Source of the DNA: JBPYCR01 sp051846915
GTDB taxonomy: Bacteria > Bacillota > Bacilli > Bacillales > Amphibacillaceae
NCBI RefSeq assembly: GCF_051846915.1
Contig: NZ_JBPYCR010000016.1
Coordinates: 10,390-74,389 of the forward strand
Direction: 5' to 3'
DNA length: 64,000 bases
Part shown: piece after piece, positions 35,215 to 43,922 of the stretch
Layout of the letters: every line of letters begins with the position of its first letter
How positions within the stretch are numbered: position 1 is the stretch's first letter
The notes under the pieces: generated by a model
The model's database searches: none
What the model saw: only the letters and a program-made list of their open reading frames with translations
Told to the model about the DNA's origin: nothing
Program-made: the position numbers and the translations under genes

Positions 35215-35523
35215 ATGGCAAAAGAGAAGATTCGAATTCGATTAAAGGCGTATGATCACCGTATTTTAGATCAATCGGCAGAAAAGATCGTCGACACAGC
35301 GAAACGTTCAGGAGCACAGGTTTCCGGACCGATCCCATTGCCGACGGAGAAATCGATTTATACAGTATTGCGCGCGGTGCACAAGTACAAAGATGCACGT
35401 GAGCAGTTTGAAATGCGTACACATAAACGCTTAATCGATATTGTCAGTCCAACACCGAAAACAGTCGATTCATTAATGCGTCTCGATTTACCATCTGGTG
35501 TAGACATTGAAATTAAACTATAA
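35215..35523 (+). CDS. rpsJ: 30S ribosomal protein S10
   Basis: S10 is a head protein of the 30S subunit and, as NusE, the NusB partner in rRNA antitermination. The 102-residue protein begins MAKEKIRIRLKAYDHRILDQ and has the long loop SGPIPLPTEKSIYTVLR. The ribosome site GGGAGGGAAG precedes the ATG. It is the first gene of the S10-spc-alpha block, behind its own promoter and leader. Confidence 0.97.
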   Translation: MAKEKIRIRLKAYDHRILDQSAEKIVDTAKRSGAQVSGPIPLPTEKSIYTVLRAVHKYKDAREQFEMRTHKRLIDIVSPTPKTVDSLMRLDLPSGVDIEIKL

Positions 35524-35555
35524 ATGAAAGTTTTAACTAATAGGAGGTGTAACGG

Positions 35556-36188
35556 ATGACGAAAGGAATCTTAGGTCGAAAAATCGGCATGACGCAACTT
35601 TTTTCGGAAAGTGGCGAGTTAATCCCGGTTACTGTAGTAGAAGCAGAGCCGAATGTCGTTTTACAGAAAAGAACAATGGAAAATGACGGATACACAGCAT
35701 TGCAAATAGGGTTTGCCGACAAAAAGGAATCACGTACGAATAAAGCGGAAAAAGGTCATGCTGAAAAAGCAAACACAAACCCTAAGCGCTACGTTCGTGA
35801 AATCCGTACGGCTAAGCTTGATGAGTATGAAGTTGGCCAAGAAATTAACGTAGAAGCTTTTCAAGAGGGCGATATTGTTGATGTAACAGGAACGTCCAAA
35901 GGGAAAGGTTTTCAAGGTTCTATTAAACGCCATAATTATGCGAGAGGGCCAATGAGCCACGGTTCGCATTTCCATAGAGGTTCAGGTTCAATGGGCGCTG
36001 CAGCTGACCCGGCACGAGTATTCAAAGGTAAAAAATTGCCAGGACAAATGGGTAGCGAACAAGTTACGATCCAAAACCTTGAAATTGTAAGAGTAGATGC
36101 AGAACGCAATTTACTTTTAATTAAAGGAAATGTTCCAGGTGCAAAAAAATCATATGTAAAAGTAGCGACAGCCGTTAAAGGTAATTAA
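35556..36188 (+). CDS. rplC: 50S ribosomal protein L3
   Basis: L3 is an early assembly protein whose extension reaches the peptidyl-transferase centre; in Bacillus it also assists Mini-III in 23S maturation. The 210-residue sequence begins TKGILGRKIGMTQLF and carries the extension SHGSHFHRGSGSMGA and the motif KKLPGQMGSEQVT. TAGGAGGTG precedes the ATG. The gap to rplD is 25 bases. Confidence 0.97.
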   Translation: MTKGILGRKIGMTQLFSESGELIPVTVVEAEPNVVLQKRTMENDGYTALQIGFADKKESRTNKAEKGHAEKANTNPKRYVREIRTAKLDEYEVGQEINVEAFQEGDIVDVTGTSKGKGFQGSIKRHNYARGPMSHGSHFHRGSGSMGAAADPARVFKGKKLPGQMGSEQVTIQNLEIVRVDAERNLLLIKGNVPGAKKSYVKVATAVKGN

Positions 36189-36213
36189 ATTTTAGACGAA
36201 GGGAGGATATGTC

Positions 36214-36837
36214 ATGCCTAAAGTAACATTATTTAAACAAGATGGATCAGAAGCAGGAGATATCGAATTACACGAATCCGTATTTGGTATTGAACCAAAC
36301 ATAACTGTGTTAAACGAAGCAGTAAACATGCAGCGTGCTTCTCTCAGACAAGGGACACATGCGGTTAAGAATCGTTCTGCTGTTCGTGGAGGCGGTCGGA
36401 AGCCATGGCGCCAAAAAGGAACTGGTCGTGCACGTCAGGGATCCATTCGTTCACCACAGTGGGTCGGCGGTGGAACTGTATTTGGTCCAACACCACGCAG
36501 TTACAGTTATAGAATGCCGAAGAAAATGCGTCGATTAGCACTAAAATCAGCTCTATCTTCTAAAGTGAAGGAAGAGAACACGATTATTTTAGACAACCTT
36601 GCACTGGACACACCTAAAACAAAAGATGTAGTTCATATGCTCGGAGCTCTTAATGTAGAAAGAAAAGCATTAGTCGTGACAAAAGAATTAGACGAAAACG
36701 TTGTTCGTTCAGCAAATAACCTTCAGTCAGTAAAAGTGGTTACTGTAAGCCAGTTAAATGTATTGGATTTGCTTACGCATGACACGCTGATCTTAACGAA
36801 GGAAGCAGCCGAAACAGCAGGGGAGGTGCTTGCATAA
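36214..36837 (+). CDS. rplD: 50S ribosomal protein L4
   Basis: L4 lines the exit tunnel through a basic loop (about residues 45-95: RSAVRGGGRKPWRQKGTGRA, then RQGSIRSPQWVGGG) where macrolide-resistance changes occur; the loop looks wild type. The protein has 207 residues. In other bacteria L4 represses the S10 operon. The ribosome site is GGGAGGATAT. Its TAA stop shares one base with the rplW start. Confidence 0.97.
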   Translation: MPKVTLFKQDGSEAGDIELHESVFGIEPNITVLNEAVNMQRASLRQGTHAVKNRSAVRGGGRKPWRQKGTGRARQGSIRSPQWVGGGTVFGPTPRSYSYRMPKKMRRLALKSALSSKVKEENTIILDNLALDTPKTKDVVHMLGALNVERKALVVTKELDENVVRSANNLQSVKVVTVSQLNVLDLLTHDTLILTKEAAETAGEVLA

Positions 36838-37124
36838 TGAAAGACTTGCGTGATATTATAAAGCGCCCAGTTATTACAGAGCACTCTGCGGATTTAATAG
36901 AACAGAAGAAATACACATTTGAAGTAGAGCCGAAAGCGAACAAAACAGAAATTAAAGCAGCAATTGAAACTGTTTTCGGAGTCAAAGTAGATAAGGTCAA
37001 CACAATGAATCTGAAAGGTAAATTCAAACGCATGGGTCGTTATGGCGGATTTCGCCCAGATCGCAAAAAAGCGGTTGTTCAACTTTCGGAAGACAGTAAA
37101 GAGCTGGAGTTCTTTGAAGCATAA
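36837..37124 (+). CDS. rplW: 50S ribosomal protein L23
   Basis: L23 sits at the tunnel exit and docks trigger factor and the signal recognition particle. The 95-residue protein has the typical DIIKRPVITEHSADL start and the RNA-binding KGKFKRMGRYGGFRPDRKKA segment. It begins one base inside the rplD stop (TAATG), with GGGGAGGTG upstream, so the two are translationally coupled. Confidence 0.96.
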   Translation: MKDLRDIIKRPVITEHSADLIEQKKYTFEVEPKANKTEIKAAIETVFGVKVDKVNTMNLKGKFKRMGRYGGFRPDRKKAVVQLSEDSKELEFFEA

Positions 37125-37155
37125 ACAAATAAAAAAATGAGGGAGGGAAAAACAC

Positions 37156-37986
37156 ATGGCTATTAAAACATTCAAACCAACAACAAATGGCAGACGTAAT
37201 ATGTCAGGGATGGACTTTTCGGCACTTACGACAGATAAACCGGAGAAATCATTGTTGAGCCCATTACACAAGAGTGGTGGTCGTAATTCGCAAGGAAGAT
37301 TGACGATGCGCCATCATGGTGGAGGGCACAAACGCCAATATCGAATTATAGATTTCAAACGAAACAAAGATGGAATACCAGGGCGCGTTGCTACGATTGA
37401 GTACGATCCGAACCGTTCTGCGAATATTGCACTAATCAATTATGCAGATGGTGAAAAACGGTATATTTTAGCACCTAAAGGGTTGAAAGTTGGGCTAGTG
37501 ATCGAGTCTGGCGAAAATGCGGACATTAAAGTAGGGAACGCATTGCCACTTGGAAACATTCCAATAGGTACCGTTATTCATAATGTTGAATTGAAGCCAG
37601 GACGCGGTGGACAGTTGGCTCGTTCAGCTGGTGCAGAAGCACAAATTCTTGGTCGCGAAGGTAAATACAGTCTTGTTCGTTTAGCATCAGGAGAGGTTCG
37701 CTTAATATTAACTGCTTGTCGTGCGACAGTAGGTCAAGTAGGAAACATCGAACATGAATTGACGACGGTAGGTAAAGCAGGACGTTCTCGTTGGTTAGGC
37801 AAACGTCCAACTGTACGTGGTTCCGCAATGAACCCAATTGATCACCCGCATGGTGGTGGGGAAGGTCGTACGCCGATTGGCCGTAAATCACCTGTATCAC
37901 CTTGGGGACAGAAAACACTTGGTTACAAAACTCGTACACGCAATAAGCCATCAAATAAATATATCGTTCGTAAACGCAAGAAATAA
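37156..37986 (+). CDS. rplB: 50S ribosomal protein L2
   Basis: L2 supports the peptidyl-transferase centre and subunit association. It has 276 residues, an OB-fold and SH3-like core, and the conserved C-terminal block NPIDHPHGGGEGR with the critical histidine. Both termini are basic. The ribosome site GGGAGGG precedes the ATG by eight bases. Confidence 0.98.
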   Translation: MAIKTFKPTTNGRRNMSGMDFSALTTDKPEKSLLSPLHKSGGRNSQGRLTMRHHGGGHKRQYRIIDFKRNKDGIPGRVATIEYDPNRSANIALINYADGEKRYILAPKGLKVGLVIESGENADIKVGNALPLGNIPIGTVIHNVELKPGRGGQLARSAGAEAQILGREGKYSLVRLASGEVRLILTACRATVGQVGNIEHELTTVGKAGRSRWLGKRPTVRGSAMNPIDHPHGGGEGRTPIGRKSPVSPWGQKTLGYKTRTRNKPSNKYIVRKRKK

Positions 37987-38033
37987 TTAAGGCTTTAATT
38001 AGCCGAGTTTATCTAACGAAAGGAGGTTTATTC

Positions 38034-38312
38034 ATGGGACGAAGCTTAAAAAAAGGACCTTTTGCAGATGATCATCTAAAGAAAAAGGTTGAAGCTCAGA
38101 ATGAAAAAGATAAAAAAAGGGTAATTAAAACATGGTCTCGTCGTTCAACAATTTTCCCTGATTTTGTCGGTAACACGATCGCTGTTTATGACGGACGTAA
38201 ACACGTACCAGTGTATATAACAGAAGATATGGTTGGACATAAACTAGGAGAATTCGCGCCGACACGCTCGTTTAGAGGTCATGCCGGTGATGACAGGAAA
38301 ACAAAACGCTAA
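38034..38312 (+). CDS. rpsS: 30S ribosomal protein S19
   Basis: S19 is a 30S head protein that pairs with S13 and contacts the A site. The 92-residue sequence opens GRSLKKGPFADDHL and contains WSRRSTIFPDFVGNTIAVYD and GHKLGEFAPTRSFRGH, both diagnostic. AAAGGAGG precedes the ATG. It lies between rplB and rplV, as usual. Confidence 0.97.
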   Translation: MGRSLKKGPFADDHLKKKVEAQNEKDKKRVIKTWSRRSTIFPDFVGNTIAVYDGRKHVPVYITEDMVGHKLGEFAPTRSFRGHAGDDRKTKR

Positions 38313-38330
38313 TGAGAGGAGGCACTCTAC

Positions 38331-38672
38331 ATGCAAGCAAAAGCGATTGCGAAATCTGTTCGTATAGCTCCTCGTAAAGTACGATTAGTCGTAGATTTAA
38401 TTCGAGGAAAAGACGTTTCTGAAGCGACAGCAATTTTACGTCTTACACAGCGCGGTGCTTCTCCAGTTGTAGAAAAAGTGTTAAATTCTGCAGTTGCTAA
38501 TGCAGAACATAACTACGAAATGGATACGGAGAATTTAGTTATCTCTGAAGCATTTGTAAATGAAGGAGCTACTTTGAAACGCTTCCGCCCACGTGCGCAG
38601 GGTCGTGCAAGCAAAATTAATAAACGCACAAGCCACATTACAGTGGTTCTATCAGAAAAGAAGGAGGGGTAG
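38331..38672 (+). CDS. rplV: 50S ribosomal protein L22
   Basis: L22 lines the exit tunnel; its long beta-hairpin (near residues 82-98, LKRFRPRAQGRASKINKRTS) is the macrolide-resistance hotspot and looks intact. The protein has 113 residues and starts MQAKAIAKSVRIAPRKVRLV. GAGAGGAGG precedes the ATG. rpsC starts three bases after its stop. Confidence 0.97.
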   Translation: MQAKAIAKSVRIAPRKVRLVVDLIRGKDVSEATAILRLTQRGASPVVEKVLNSAVANAEHNYEMDTENLVISEAFVNEGATLKRFRPRAQGRASKINKRTSHITVVLSEKKEG

Positions 38673-38675
38673 TCA

Positions 38676-39317
38676 GTGGGTCAGAAGATAAATCCAGTTG
38701 GTCTTCGTGTCGGTGTCATTAAAGACTGGGAATCAAAATGGTATGCAGACAAGGATTATGCAGATTTGTTACACGAAGATATTAAGATTAGAGAATATCT
38801 TGAAAATCGCCTGAAGACAGCTGCAGTTTCTTCAATTGAAATTGAACGTGCAGCAAACCGAGTGAATATTACCATCCATACAGGTAAACCTGGAATGGTA
38901 ATCGGTAAAGGTGGTTCAGAAGTAGAAAAGTTACGAAAAGCACTAAATAATTTAACCGGTAAGAGAATCCATATTAATATCGTTGAAATTAAGAAAGTCG
39001 ACTTGGATGCTAAACTGGTTGCAGAAAATATAGCTCGTCAATTGGAAAGCCGTATTTCTTTCCGTCGTGCACAAAAGCAGTCTATTCAACGTACAATGCG
39101 TGCCGGCGCAAAAGGGATTAAAACACAAGTATCCGGTCGTCTAGGCGGAGCGGACATTGCAAGAGCAGAACATTACAGTGAAGGGACCGTGCCATTACAC
39201 ACACTACGTGCTGACATTAGCTATGGCAACGTGGAAGCAAACACTACGTATGGTAAGTTAGGTGTTAAAGTGTGGATCTATCGTGGTGAAGTCCTTCCAG
39301 AAAAACCTAAAAAATAA
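38676..39317 (+). CDS. rpsC: 30S ribosomal protein S3
   Basis: S3 forms part of the mRNA entry channel and has helicase-like activity there. The 213-residue protein starts at GTG with AGGAGGGG upstream. The KH domain carries GMVIGKGGSEVEKLRKAL (about residues 69-86), and the C-terminal domain ends KVWIYRGEVLP. It is slightly shorter at the C-terminus than many homologues, in line with other Bacillaceae. Confidence 0.97.
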   Translation: MGQKINPVGLRVGVIKDWESKWYADKDYADLLHEDIKIREYLENRLKTAAVSSIEIERAANRVNITIHTGKPGMVIGKGGSEVEKLRKALNNLTGKRIHINIVEIKKVDLDAKLVAENIARQLESRISFRRAQKQSIQRTMRAGAKGIKTQVSGRLGGADIARAEHYSEGTVPLHTLRADISYGNVEANTTYGKLGVKVWIYRGEVLPEKPKK

Positions 39318-39335
39318 GGAAGGGGGTAGTGCATT

Positions 39336-39770
39336 ATGTTAATGCCTAAACGTGTTAAATATCGCAGACAACATCGTGGCCGTATGAAAGGCCAAGCAAA
39401 AGGCGGAACAACCGTAAGTTTTGGAGATTATGGACTACAGGCAGTAGAAGCGTCATGGATTACAAGTCGTCAAATTGAAGCTGCACGTATTGCCATGACT
39501 CGTTACATGAAACGTGGCGGTAAAGTTTGGATCAAAATATTCCCAGACAAACCATATACTGCAAAACCCCTCGAAGTTCGGATGGGTTCCGGTAAAGGGG
39601 CACTTGAAGGCTGGGTTGCAGTAGTAAAGCCAGGGAAAATATTGTTTGAAATTGCAGGTGTCCAGGAAGAGGTAGCACGCGAAGCATTGCGTCTCGCTTC
39701 TCATAAACTGCCGATTAAAACAAAGTTTGTTAAACGTGAAGAAATTGGTGGTGAAATCAATGAAGGCTAA
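39336..39770 (+). CDS. rplP: 50S ribosomal protein L16
   Basis: L16 helps place tRNA in the A site of the 50S subunit. It has 144 residues with the start MLMPKRVKYRRQHRGRMKG and the conserved KPGKILFEIAGVQEEVAREA. GAAGGGGG precedes the first ATG. The last 11 bases overlap rpmC, which starts out of frame inside it. Confidence 0.97.
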   Translation: MLMPKRVKYRRQHRGRMKGQAKGGTTVSFGDYGLQAVEASWITSRQIEAARIAMTRYMKRGGKVWIKIFPDKPYTAKPLEVRMGSGKGALEGWVAVVKPGKILFEIAGVQEEVAREALRLASHKLPIKTKFVKREEIGGEINEG

Positions 39771-39960
39771 TGAAATCAGAGAACTAACCACTGCCGAAAT
39801 TGAACAAAACGTCAAATCATTAAAAGAAGAATTATTTAATTTACGCTTCCAGCTTGCAACCGGACAATTGGAGAATACGGCTAGACTCAGTCAAGTCAGA
39901 AAATCAATTGCACGCTTAAAAACAGTTGCACGTCAGCGTGAACTAAGCGTAAATAAGTAA
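39760..39960 (+). CDS. rpmC: 50S ribosomal protein L29
   Basis: L29 lies near the tunnel exit next to L23. I chose the ATG at 39760, inside the end of rplP, which gives 66 residues starting MKANEIRELTTAEIEQNVKS; the in-frame upstream TTG has no ribosome site. GGTGGTG serves as ribosome site within rplP. The coiled two-helix pattern with NLRFQLATGQLENTARLSQV is typical. Confidence 0.95.
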   Translation: MKANEIRELTTAEIEQNVKSLKEELFNLRFQLATGQLENTARLSQVRKSIARLKTVARQRELSVNK

Positions 39961-39984
39961 ATTTGAGGGGAGGTTAACTCCGAT

Positions 39985-40248
39985 ATGAGTGAACGAAATA
40001 ACCGTAAAGTTTATACCGGTCGTGTAGTGTCCGATAAAATGGATAAAACGATTACCGTTGTGGTTGAAACGTATAAATTCCATACATTGTACGGAAAACG
40101 CGTGAAGGTGACGAAGAAGTTTAAAACACATGATGAAAACAATCAGGCTAAGGCAGGAGATATTGTTACCATTATGGAAACACGCCCGCTTTCAGCTACT
40201 AAACGTTTTCGTTTAATTGAAATTGTAAAAGAGTCCGTTATTATATAA
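39985..40248 (+). CDS. rpsQ: 30S ribosomal protein S17
   Basis: S17 is an OB-fold protein of the 30S body and a primary 16S rRNA binder. It has 87 residues, opening SERNNRKVYTGRVVSDKMDK and containing KRVKVTKKFKTHDENN and IMETRPLSATKRFRL. GAGGGGAGG precedes the ATG by 11-12 bases. Confidence 0.97.
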   Translation: MSERNNRKVYTGRVVSDKMDKTITVVVETYKFHTLYGKRVKVTKKFKTHDENNQAKAGDIVTIMETRPLSATKRFRLIEIVKESVII

Positions 40249-40288
40249 TAGTTCGCGTTAAGTGTATCCGAAGGGAGGTTACAGCGAA

Positions 40289-40657
40289 ATGATTCAACAG
40301 GAATCTCGTATAAAAGTTGCAGATAACTCAGGAGCACGAGAAGTATTAACGATTAAAGTCCTTGGTGGTTCCGGACGTAAAACCGCTAATATCGGTGATG
40401 TTGTTGTTTGTACGGTGAAACACGCAACACCAGGAGGCGTTGTCAAGAAAGGCGAAGTAGTTCGAGCTGTTATCGTCCGTTCAAAGACAGGTGCGCGCCG
40501 AAAAGATGGTTCATTTATTCGTTTTGATGAAAATGCAGCCGTAATTATTCGCGATGACAAAAGTCCAAGAGGAACACGTATTTTTGGCCCTGTCGCGCGT
40601 GAGTTACGTGATGCAAAATTCATGAAAATCGTATCTCTAGCTCCAGAAGTTTTGTAA
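40289..40657 (+). CDS. rplN: 50S ribosomal protein L14
   Basis: L14 is on the subunit interface and is the target of the RsfS silencing factor. The ATG at 40289 follows AAGGGAGG and gives 122 residues starting MIQQESRIKVADNSGAREVL; an in-frame ATG at 40262 would include the ribosome site and is rejected. GSGRKTANIGDVVVCTVK and RGTRIFGPVARELR are diagnostic. Confidence 0.97.
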   Translation: MIQQESRIKVADNSGAREVLTIKVLGGSGRKTANIGDVVVCTVKHATPGGVVKKGEVVRAVIVRSKTGARRKDGSFIRFDENAAVIIRDDKSPRGTRIFGPVARELRDAKFMKIVSLAPEVL

Positions 40658-40697
40658 TAGTCAAGGTAATGAAAAGACCTGTAGGAGGTGCGTAAAT

Positions 40698-41009
40698 ATG
40701 CATGTGAAAAAAGGCGATAAAGTAAAAGTGCTATCCGGAAAAGATCGGGGAAAAGAAGGCACCATTTTAGAAGCATATCCAAAGACAGAGCGTGTTCTCG
40801 TAGAAGGCATTAACATGGTGAAAAAACATGCAAAACCTTCTCAAGATAATCAGCAAGGTGGAATTCTTAATCAAGAAGCTGCCATTCATGTTTCTAATGT
40901 ACTGCCGATTGATCCGAAAACAAACGAACCAAGTCGAGTTGGTTATGAAATACGAGATGGAAAAAAAGTCCGTATCGCTAAAAAATCCGGTGAAGCGTTA
41001 GATAAATAG
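40698..41009 (+). CDS. rplX: 50S ribosomal protein L24
   Basis: L24 is an assembly initiator with a KOW motif (VKKGDKVKVLSGKDRGKEG, residues about 3-21) that binds 23S rRNA. The protein has 103 residues and the usual GGILNQEAAIHVSNVLPIDP segment. GTAGGAGGTG precedes the ATG. It sits between rplN and rplE. Confidence 0.97.
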   Translation: MHVKKGDKVKVLSGKDRGKEGTILEAYPKTERVLVEGINMVKKHAKPSQDNQQGGILNQEAAIHVSNVLPIDPKTNEPSRVGYEIRDGKKVRIAKKSGEALDK

Positions 41010-41034
41010 TTTCAGGCGAAAGGAGGGCGACATA

Positions 41035-41574
41035 ATGAACGAACTGAAAGTGATGTATCAAGATGAAATTGTATCATCCATGATGGAAAAGTTTAATTAC
41101 AAGTCTGTAATGGAAGTACCCAAGATCGAAAAAATAATTGTAAACATGGGCGTTGGAGATGCCGTTCAAAACTCCAAGGTACTAGACAATGCAGTAGAAG
41201 AGTTAACATTGATTGCTGGTCAAAAGCCAGTAGTTACTCGCGCGAAAAAATCCATTGCTGGATTCCGACTTCGTGAAGGAATGCCAATTGGCACGAAAGT
41301 AACGTTACGCGGTGAGCGCATGTATGACTTTTTACAAAAACTGATTAAAGTATCCCTTCCACGTGTTCGGGACTTTCGCGGCGTATCAAAAAAATCATTT
41401 GATGGTCGTGGAAACTACACGTTGGGCGTGAAAGAACAGCTGATTTTCCCGGAAATTAACTATGATAAAATAAGTAAGGTTCGTGGGATGGATATCGTTA
41501 TCGTAACAACATCCAACACGGACGAAGAAGCACGTGAATTGTTAGCACAACTAGGCATGCCTTTCCAAAAGTAA
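41035..41574 (+). CDS. rplE: 50S ribosomal protein L5
   Basis: L5 binds 5S rRNA and contacts P-site tRNA. The 179-residue protein has IVNMGVGDAVQNSKVLDNA and the RGERMYDFLQKLI and GRGNYTLGVKEQLIFPEI blocks. AAAGGAGGGCG precedes the ATG by six bases. Order and length are as expected. Confidence 0.97.
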   Translation: MNELKVMYQDEIVSSMMEKFNYKSVMEVPKIEKIIVNMGVGDAVQNSKVLDNAVEELTLIAGQKPVVTRAKKSIAGFRLREGMPIGTKVTLRGERMYDFLQKLIKVSLPRVRDFRGVSKKSFDGRGNYTLGVKEQLIFPEINYDKISKVRGMDIVIVTTSNTDEEARELLAQLGMPFQK

Positions 41575-41602
41575 GCTTAGAGCTATAAAAGGAGGGAAAT
41601 TT

Positions 41603-41788
41603 GTGGCTAAAAAATCAATGGTTGCGAAACAAAAACGCCCACAAAAGTTTAAAGTACGTGAATACACACGTTGTGAGCGTTGTGGACGACCACATTCCGT
41701 AATTCGTAAGTTTAAACTATGCCGTATTTGTTTCCGTGAACTTGCCCATAAAGGTCAAATTCCCGGTGTCAAAAAAGCAAGCTGGTAA
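41603..41788 (+). CDS. rpsN: 30S ribosomal protein S14, zinc-binding short form
   Basis: The 61-residue S14 has two CxxC pairs (CERCG and CRICF), marking the zinc-dependent type encoded in the spc operon. It starts at GTG behind AGGAGGGA. The C-terminus GQIPGVKKASW is characteristic. Zinc-free paralogues elsewhere in Bacillaceae genomes replace it under zinc shortage; none is in this window. Confidence 0.97.
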   Translation: MAKKSMVAKQKRPQKFKVREYTRCERCGRPHSVIRKFKLCRICFRELAHKGQIPGVKKASW

Positions 41789-41816
41789 TCCCCATTCGGG
41801 AAGGAGGTAATGAATA

Positions 41817-42215
41817 ATGGTAATGACAGACCCTATCGCAGATATGTTAACTCGCATTCGAAACGCTAATGTAGTGCGACATGAAAAGCTGGAAATCCCG
41901 GCTTCTAAAATAAAGAAGGAAATTGCCGATATTCTAAAACGAGAAGGCTATGTCCGTGATTATGAGTTCATCGAGGATAATAAGCAAGGGGTTTTACGGA
42001 TTTTCCTTAAGTATGGCCAAAATGATGAAAGAGTAATTACTGGCTTAAAGCGGATCAGTAAACCCGGACTTCGCGTTTACGCAAAATCGGATGAAGTACC
42101 ACGTGTATTGAATGGTTTGGGTACAGCAATCGTTTCTACATCAAGAGGTGTTTTTTCCGATAAAGAAGCAAGATCCCAAGCGATCGGTGGAGAAATTTTA
42201 GCATATATTTGGTAA
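41817..42215 (+). CDS. rpsH: 30S ribosomal protein S8
   Basis: S8 binds the central domain of 16S rRNA and, in E. coli, represses the spc operon. The first of two close ATGs, at 41817, is nine bases from AGGAGG and gives 132 residues starting MVMTDPIADMLTRIRNAN as in B. subtilis. The C-terminal EARSQAIGGEILAYIW matches the family. Confidence 0.97.
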   Translation: MVMTDPIADMLTRIRNANVVRHEKLEIPASKIKKEIADILKREGYVRDYEFIEDNKQGVLRIFLKYGQNDERVITGLKRISKPGLRVYAKSDEVPRVLNGLGTAIVSTSRGVFSDKEARSQAIGGEILAYIW

Positions 42216-42243
42216 TTTATATTTTGGATAGGAGGTGCATGGA

Positions 42244-42780
42244 ATGTCTCGTACAGGACTTAAACCAATTGAAATTCCTGAGGGCGTTGAAGTTACACTG
42301 AATGAAAATACAGTTACTGTAAAAGGTCCAAAAGGTGAATTAACGACAGCACTTAATGGCAACATGGTTATAAAAGTGGATGATAAGATTATCAACGTTG
42401 AACGACCAACTAATCAGAAAAAATATCGTCAATTACACGGTACAACACGCAGCTTGATTCAAAACATGATCACTGGCGTCCATACCGGATTTCAAAAAGA
42501 GCTGGAAATCAGCGGGGTTGGTTATCGTGCACAAAAGCAAGGCAACAAACTAATTGTTAGTGCCGGCTATTCACATCCGGTTGAAATCGAAGAAGAAGAT
42601 GGCATTGAGATTGATGTGCCAAAAAATACAGAAATCATTGTAAAAGGAATCGATAAAGAATTAGTAGGTGCGGTTGCTGCTAATATCCGCTCGATTCGAT
42701 CCCCTGAGCCGTATAAAGGGAAGGGTATTCGTTACAAAGGCGAATATGTACGTCGTAAAGAAGGTAAAACTGCTAAGTAA
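42244..42780 (+). CDS. rplF: 50S ribosomal protein L6
   Basis: L6 lies near the factor-binding site of the 50S. The ATG at 42244 follows AGGAGGTG and gives 178 residues starting MSRTGLKPIEIPEGVEV. Two repeated domains are recognisable; the C-terminal one ends PEPYKGKGIRYKGEYVRRKE, the family signature. Confidence 0.97.
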   Translation: MSRTGLKPIEIPEGVEVTLNENTVTVKGPKGELTTALNGNMVIKVDDKIINVERPTNQKKYRQLHGTTRSLIQNMITGVHTGFQKELEISGVGYRAQKQGNKLIVSAGYSHPVEIEEEDGIEIDVPKNTEIIVKGIDKELVGAVAANIRSIRSPEPYKGKGIRYKGEYVRRKEGKTAK

Positions 42781-42805
42781 TAGGCAGAAAGGAGTGTCTG
42801 GTTAG

Positions 42806-43168
42806 ATGATCACAAAACCTGAACGAAACGTTGTACGTAAAAGAATTCATAAACGTGTACGTAAAAAGATTTCTGGAACAGCTGAACGACCTCGGTTGAA
42901 TGTATACCGTTCAAATAAAAATATCTATGCACAACTAGTTGATGATGATAAAGGCATCACATTAACAAGTGCGTCGACCATCGATAAAGAATTAAACCTG
43001 GAATCAACAGGCAGTGTTGAAGCAGCTGAAAAAGTTGGAGAACTAATGGCTAAACGCGCCCAAGACAAAGGTTACAAGTCAGTAGTATTCGATCGTGGGG
43101 GCTACCTTTATCACGGACGTGTGAAAGCATTGGCAGAGGGAGCTCGTGCCGGAGGACTTGAATTTTAA
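42806..43168 (+). CDS. rplR: 50S ribosomal protein L18
   Basis: L18 delivers 5S rRNA to the 50S subunit. It has 120 residues, a basic N-terminus (VRKRIHKRVRKKISGTAERP) and the motif VVFDRGGYLYHGRVKALAEG near the end. AAAGGAGTG precedes the ATG. It lies 25 bases after rplF. Confidence 0.97.
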   Translation: MITKPERNVVRKRIHKRVRKKISGTAERPRLNVYRSNKNIYAQLVDDDKGITLTSASTIDKELNLESTGSVEAAEKVGELMAKRAQDKGYKSVVFDRGGYLYHGRVKALAEGARAGGLEF

Positions 43169-43191
43169 TGGATAAAGGAGGTAACGCTTAA

Positions 43192-43695
43192 ATGAAATTT
43201 AACATTGATCCAAACAAGCTAGATCTTGAAGAACGTGTTGTAGCCATCAACCGTGTAGCTAAAGTTGTAAAAGGTGGACGTCGTTTTCGCTTTGCAGCAA
43301 TCGTCGTTGTTGGTGATAAAAATGGTCACGTAGGATTTGGAACAGGAAAAGCATTGGAAGTACCTGAAGCAATTAAAAAGGCGATTGACAATGCGAAGAA
43401 AAATTTAATTGAAGTACCGATTGTCGGGACAACAATTCCACACCAAATCAATGGCCGTTATGGTTCAGGAAACGTTCTCATGAAACCAGCAGCAGAAGGT
43501 ACGGGAGTTATTTCCGGTGGACCTATTCGTGCGGTATTGGAACTTTCAGGTGTTGGCGATATTTTAACGAAATCACTTGGTTCAAACAACCCGGTTAATA
43601 TGATTCATGCTACGTTGAACGGTTTGACGAATTTAAAACGTGCAGAAGATGTGGCAAAATTACGCGGGAAGTCTGTAGAAGAACTGTTAGGATAA
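43192..43695 (+). CDS. rpsE: 30S ribosomal protein S5
   Basis: S5 shapes the mRNA entry channel and affects accuracy; spectinomycin-resistance changes map to its N-terminal loop (VVKGGRRFRFAAIVVVGD), which looks wild type here. It has 167 residues with GRYGSGNVLMKPAAEGTGVI. TAAAGGAGG precedes the ATG. Confidence 0.97.
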   Translation: MKFNIDPNKLDLEERVVAINRVAKVVKGGRRFRFAAIVVVGDKNGHVGFGTGKALEVPEAIKKAIDNAKKNLIEVPIVGTTIPHQINGRYGSGNVLMKPAAEGTGVISGGPIRAVLELSGVGDILTKSLGSNNPVNMIHATLNGLTNLKRAEDVAKLRGKSVEELLG

Positions 43696-43708
43696 GGAGG
43701 GAAAGGCT

Positions 43709-43891
43709 ATGTCTAAAAAATTAGAAATCACCCTCACGCGCAGTGTTATTGGCAGAACACAGAAACAATTGAAAACCGTTCAGGCATTGGGCTTGAAGAG
43801 AATAAATGATTCCGTAGTTCAAAATGATAACCCGGCTGTTCGTGGTATGGTTAATACGATATCGCATCTAGTTACGGTTAAAGAAGTATAA
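43709..43891 (+). CDS. rpmD: 50S ribosomal protein L30
   Basis: The 60-residue protein has the L30 pattern EITLTRSVIGRTQKQLKTVQ followed by LGLKRINDSVVQNDNPAVRG. GGAGGGAAAGG precedes the ATG. It is 13 bases after rpsE and 31 before rplO. Confidence 0.96.
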   Translation: MSKKLEITLTRSVIGRTQKQLKTVQALGLKRINDSVVQNDNPAVRGMVNTISHLVTVKEV

Positions 43892-43922
43892 GATCAACGA
43901 ATCCTAAGAAGGAGGTGCTCGC

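Noticed and set aside
34955..35215. 86-codon plus-strand frame before rpsJ
   Set aside because: It begins at the promoter itself and covers the S10 leader; no ribosome site or family.
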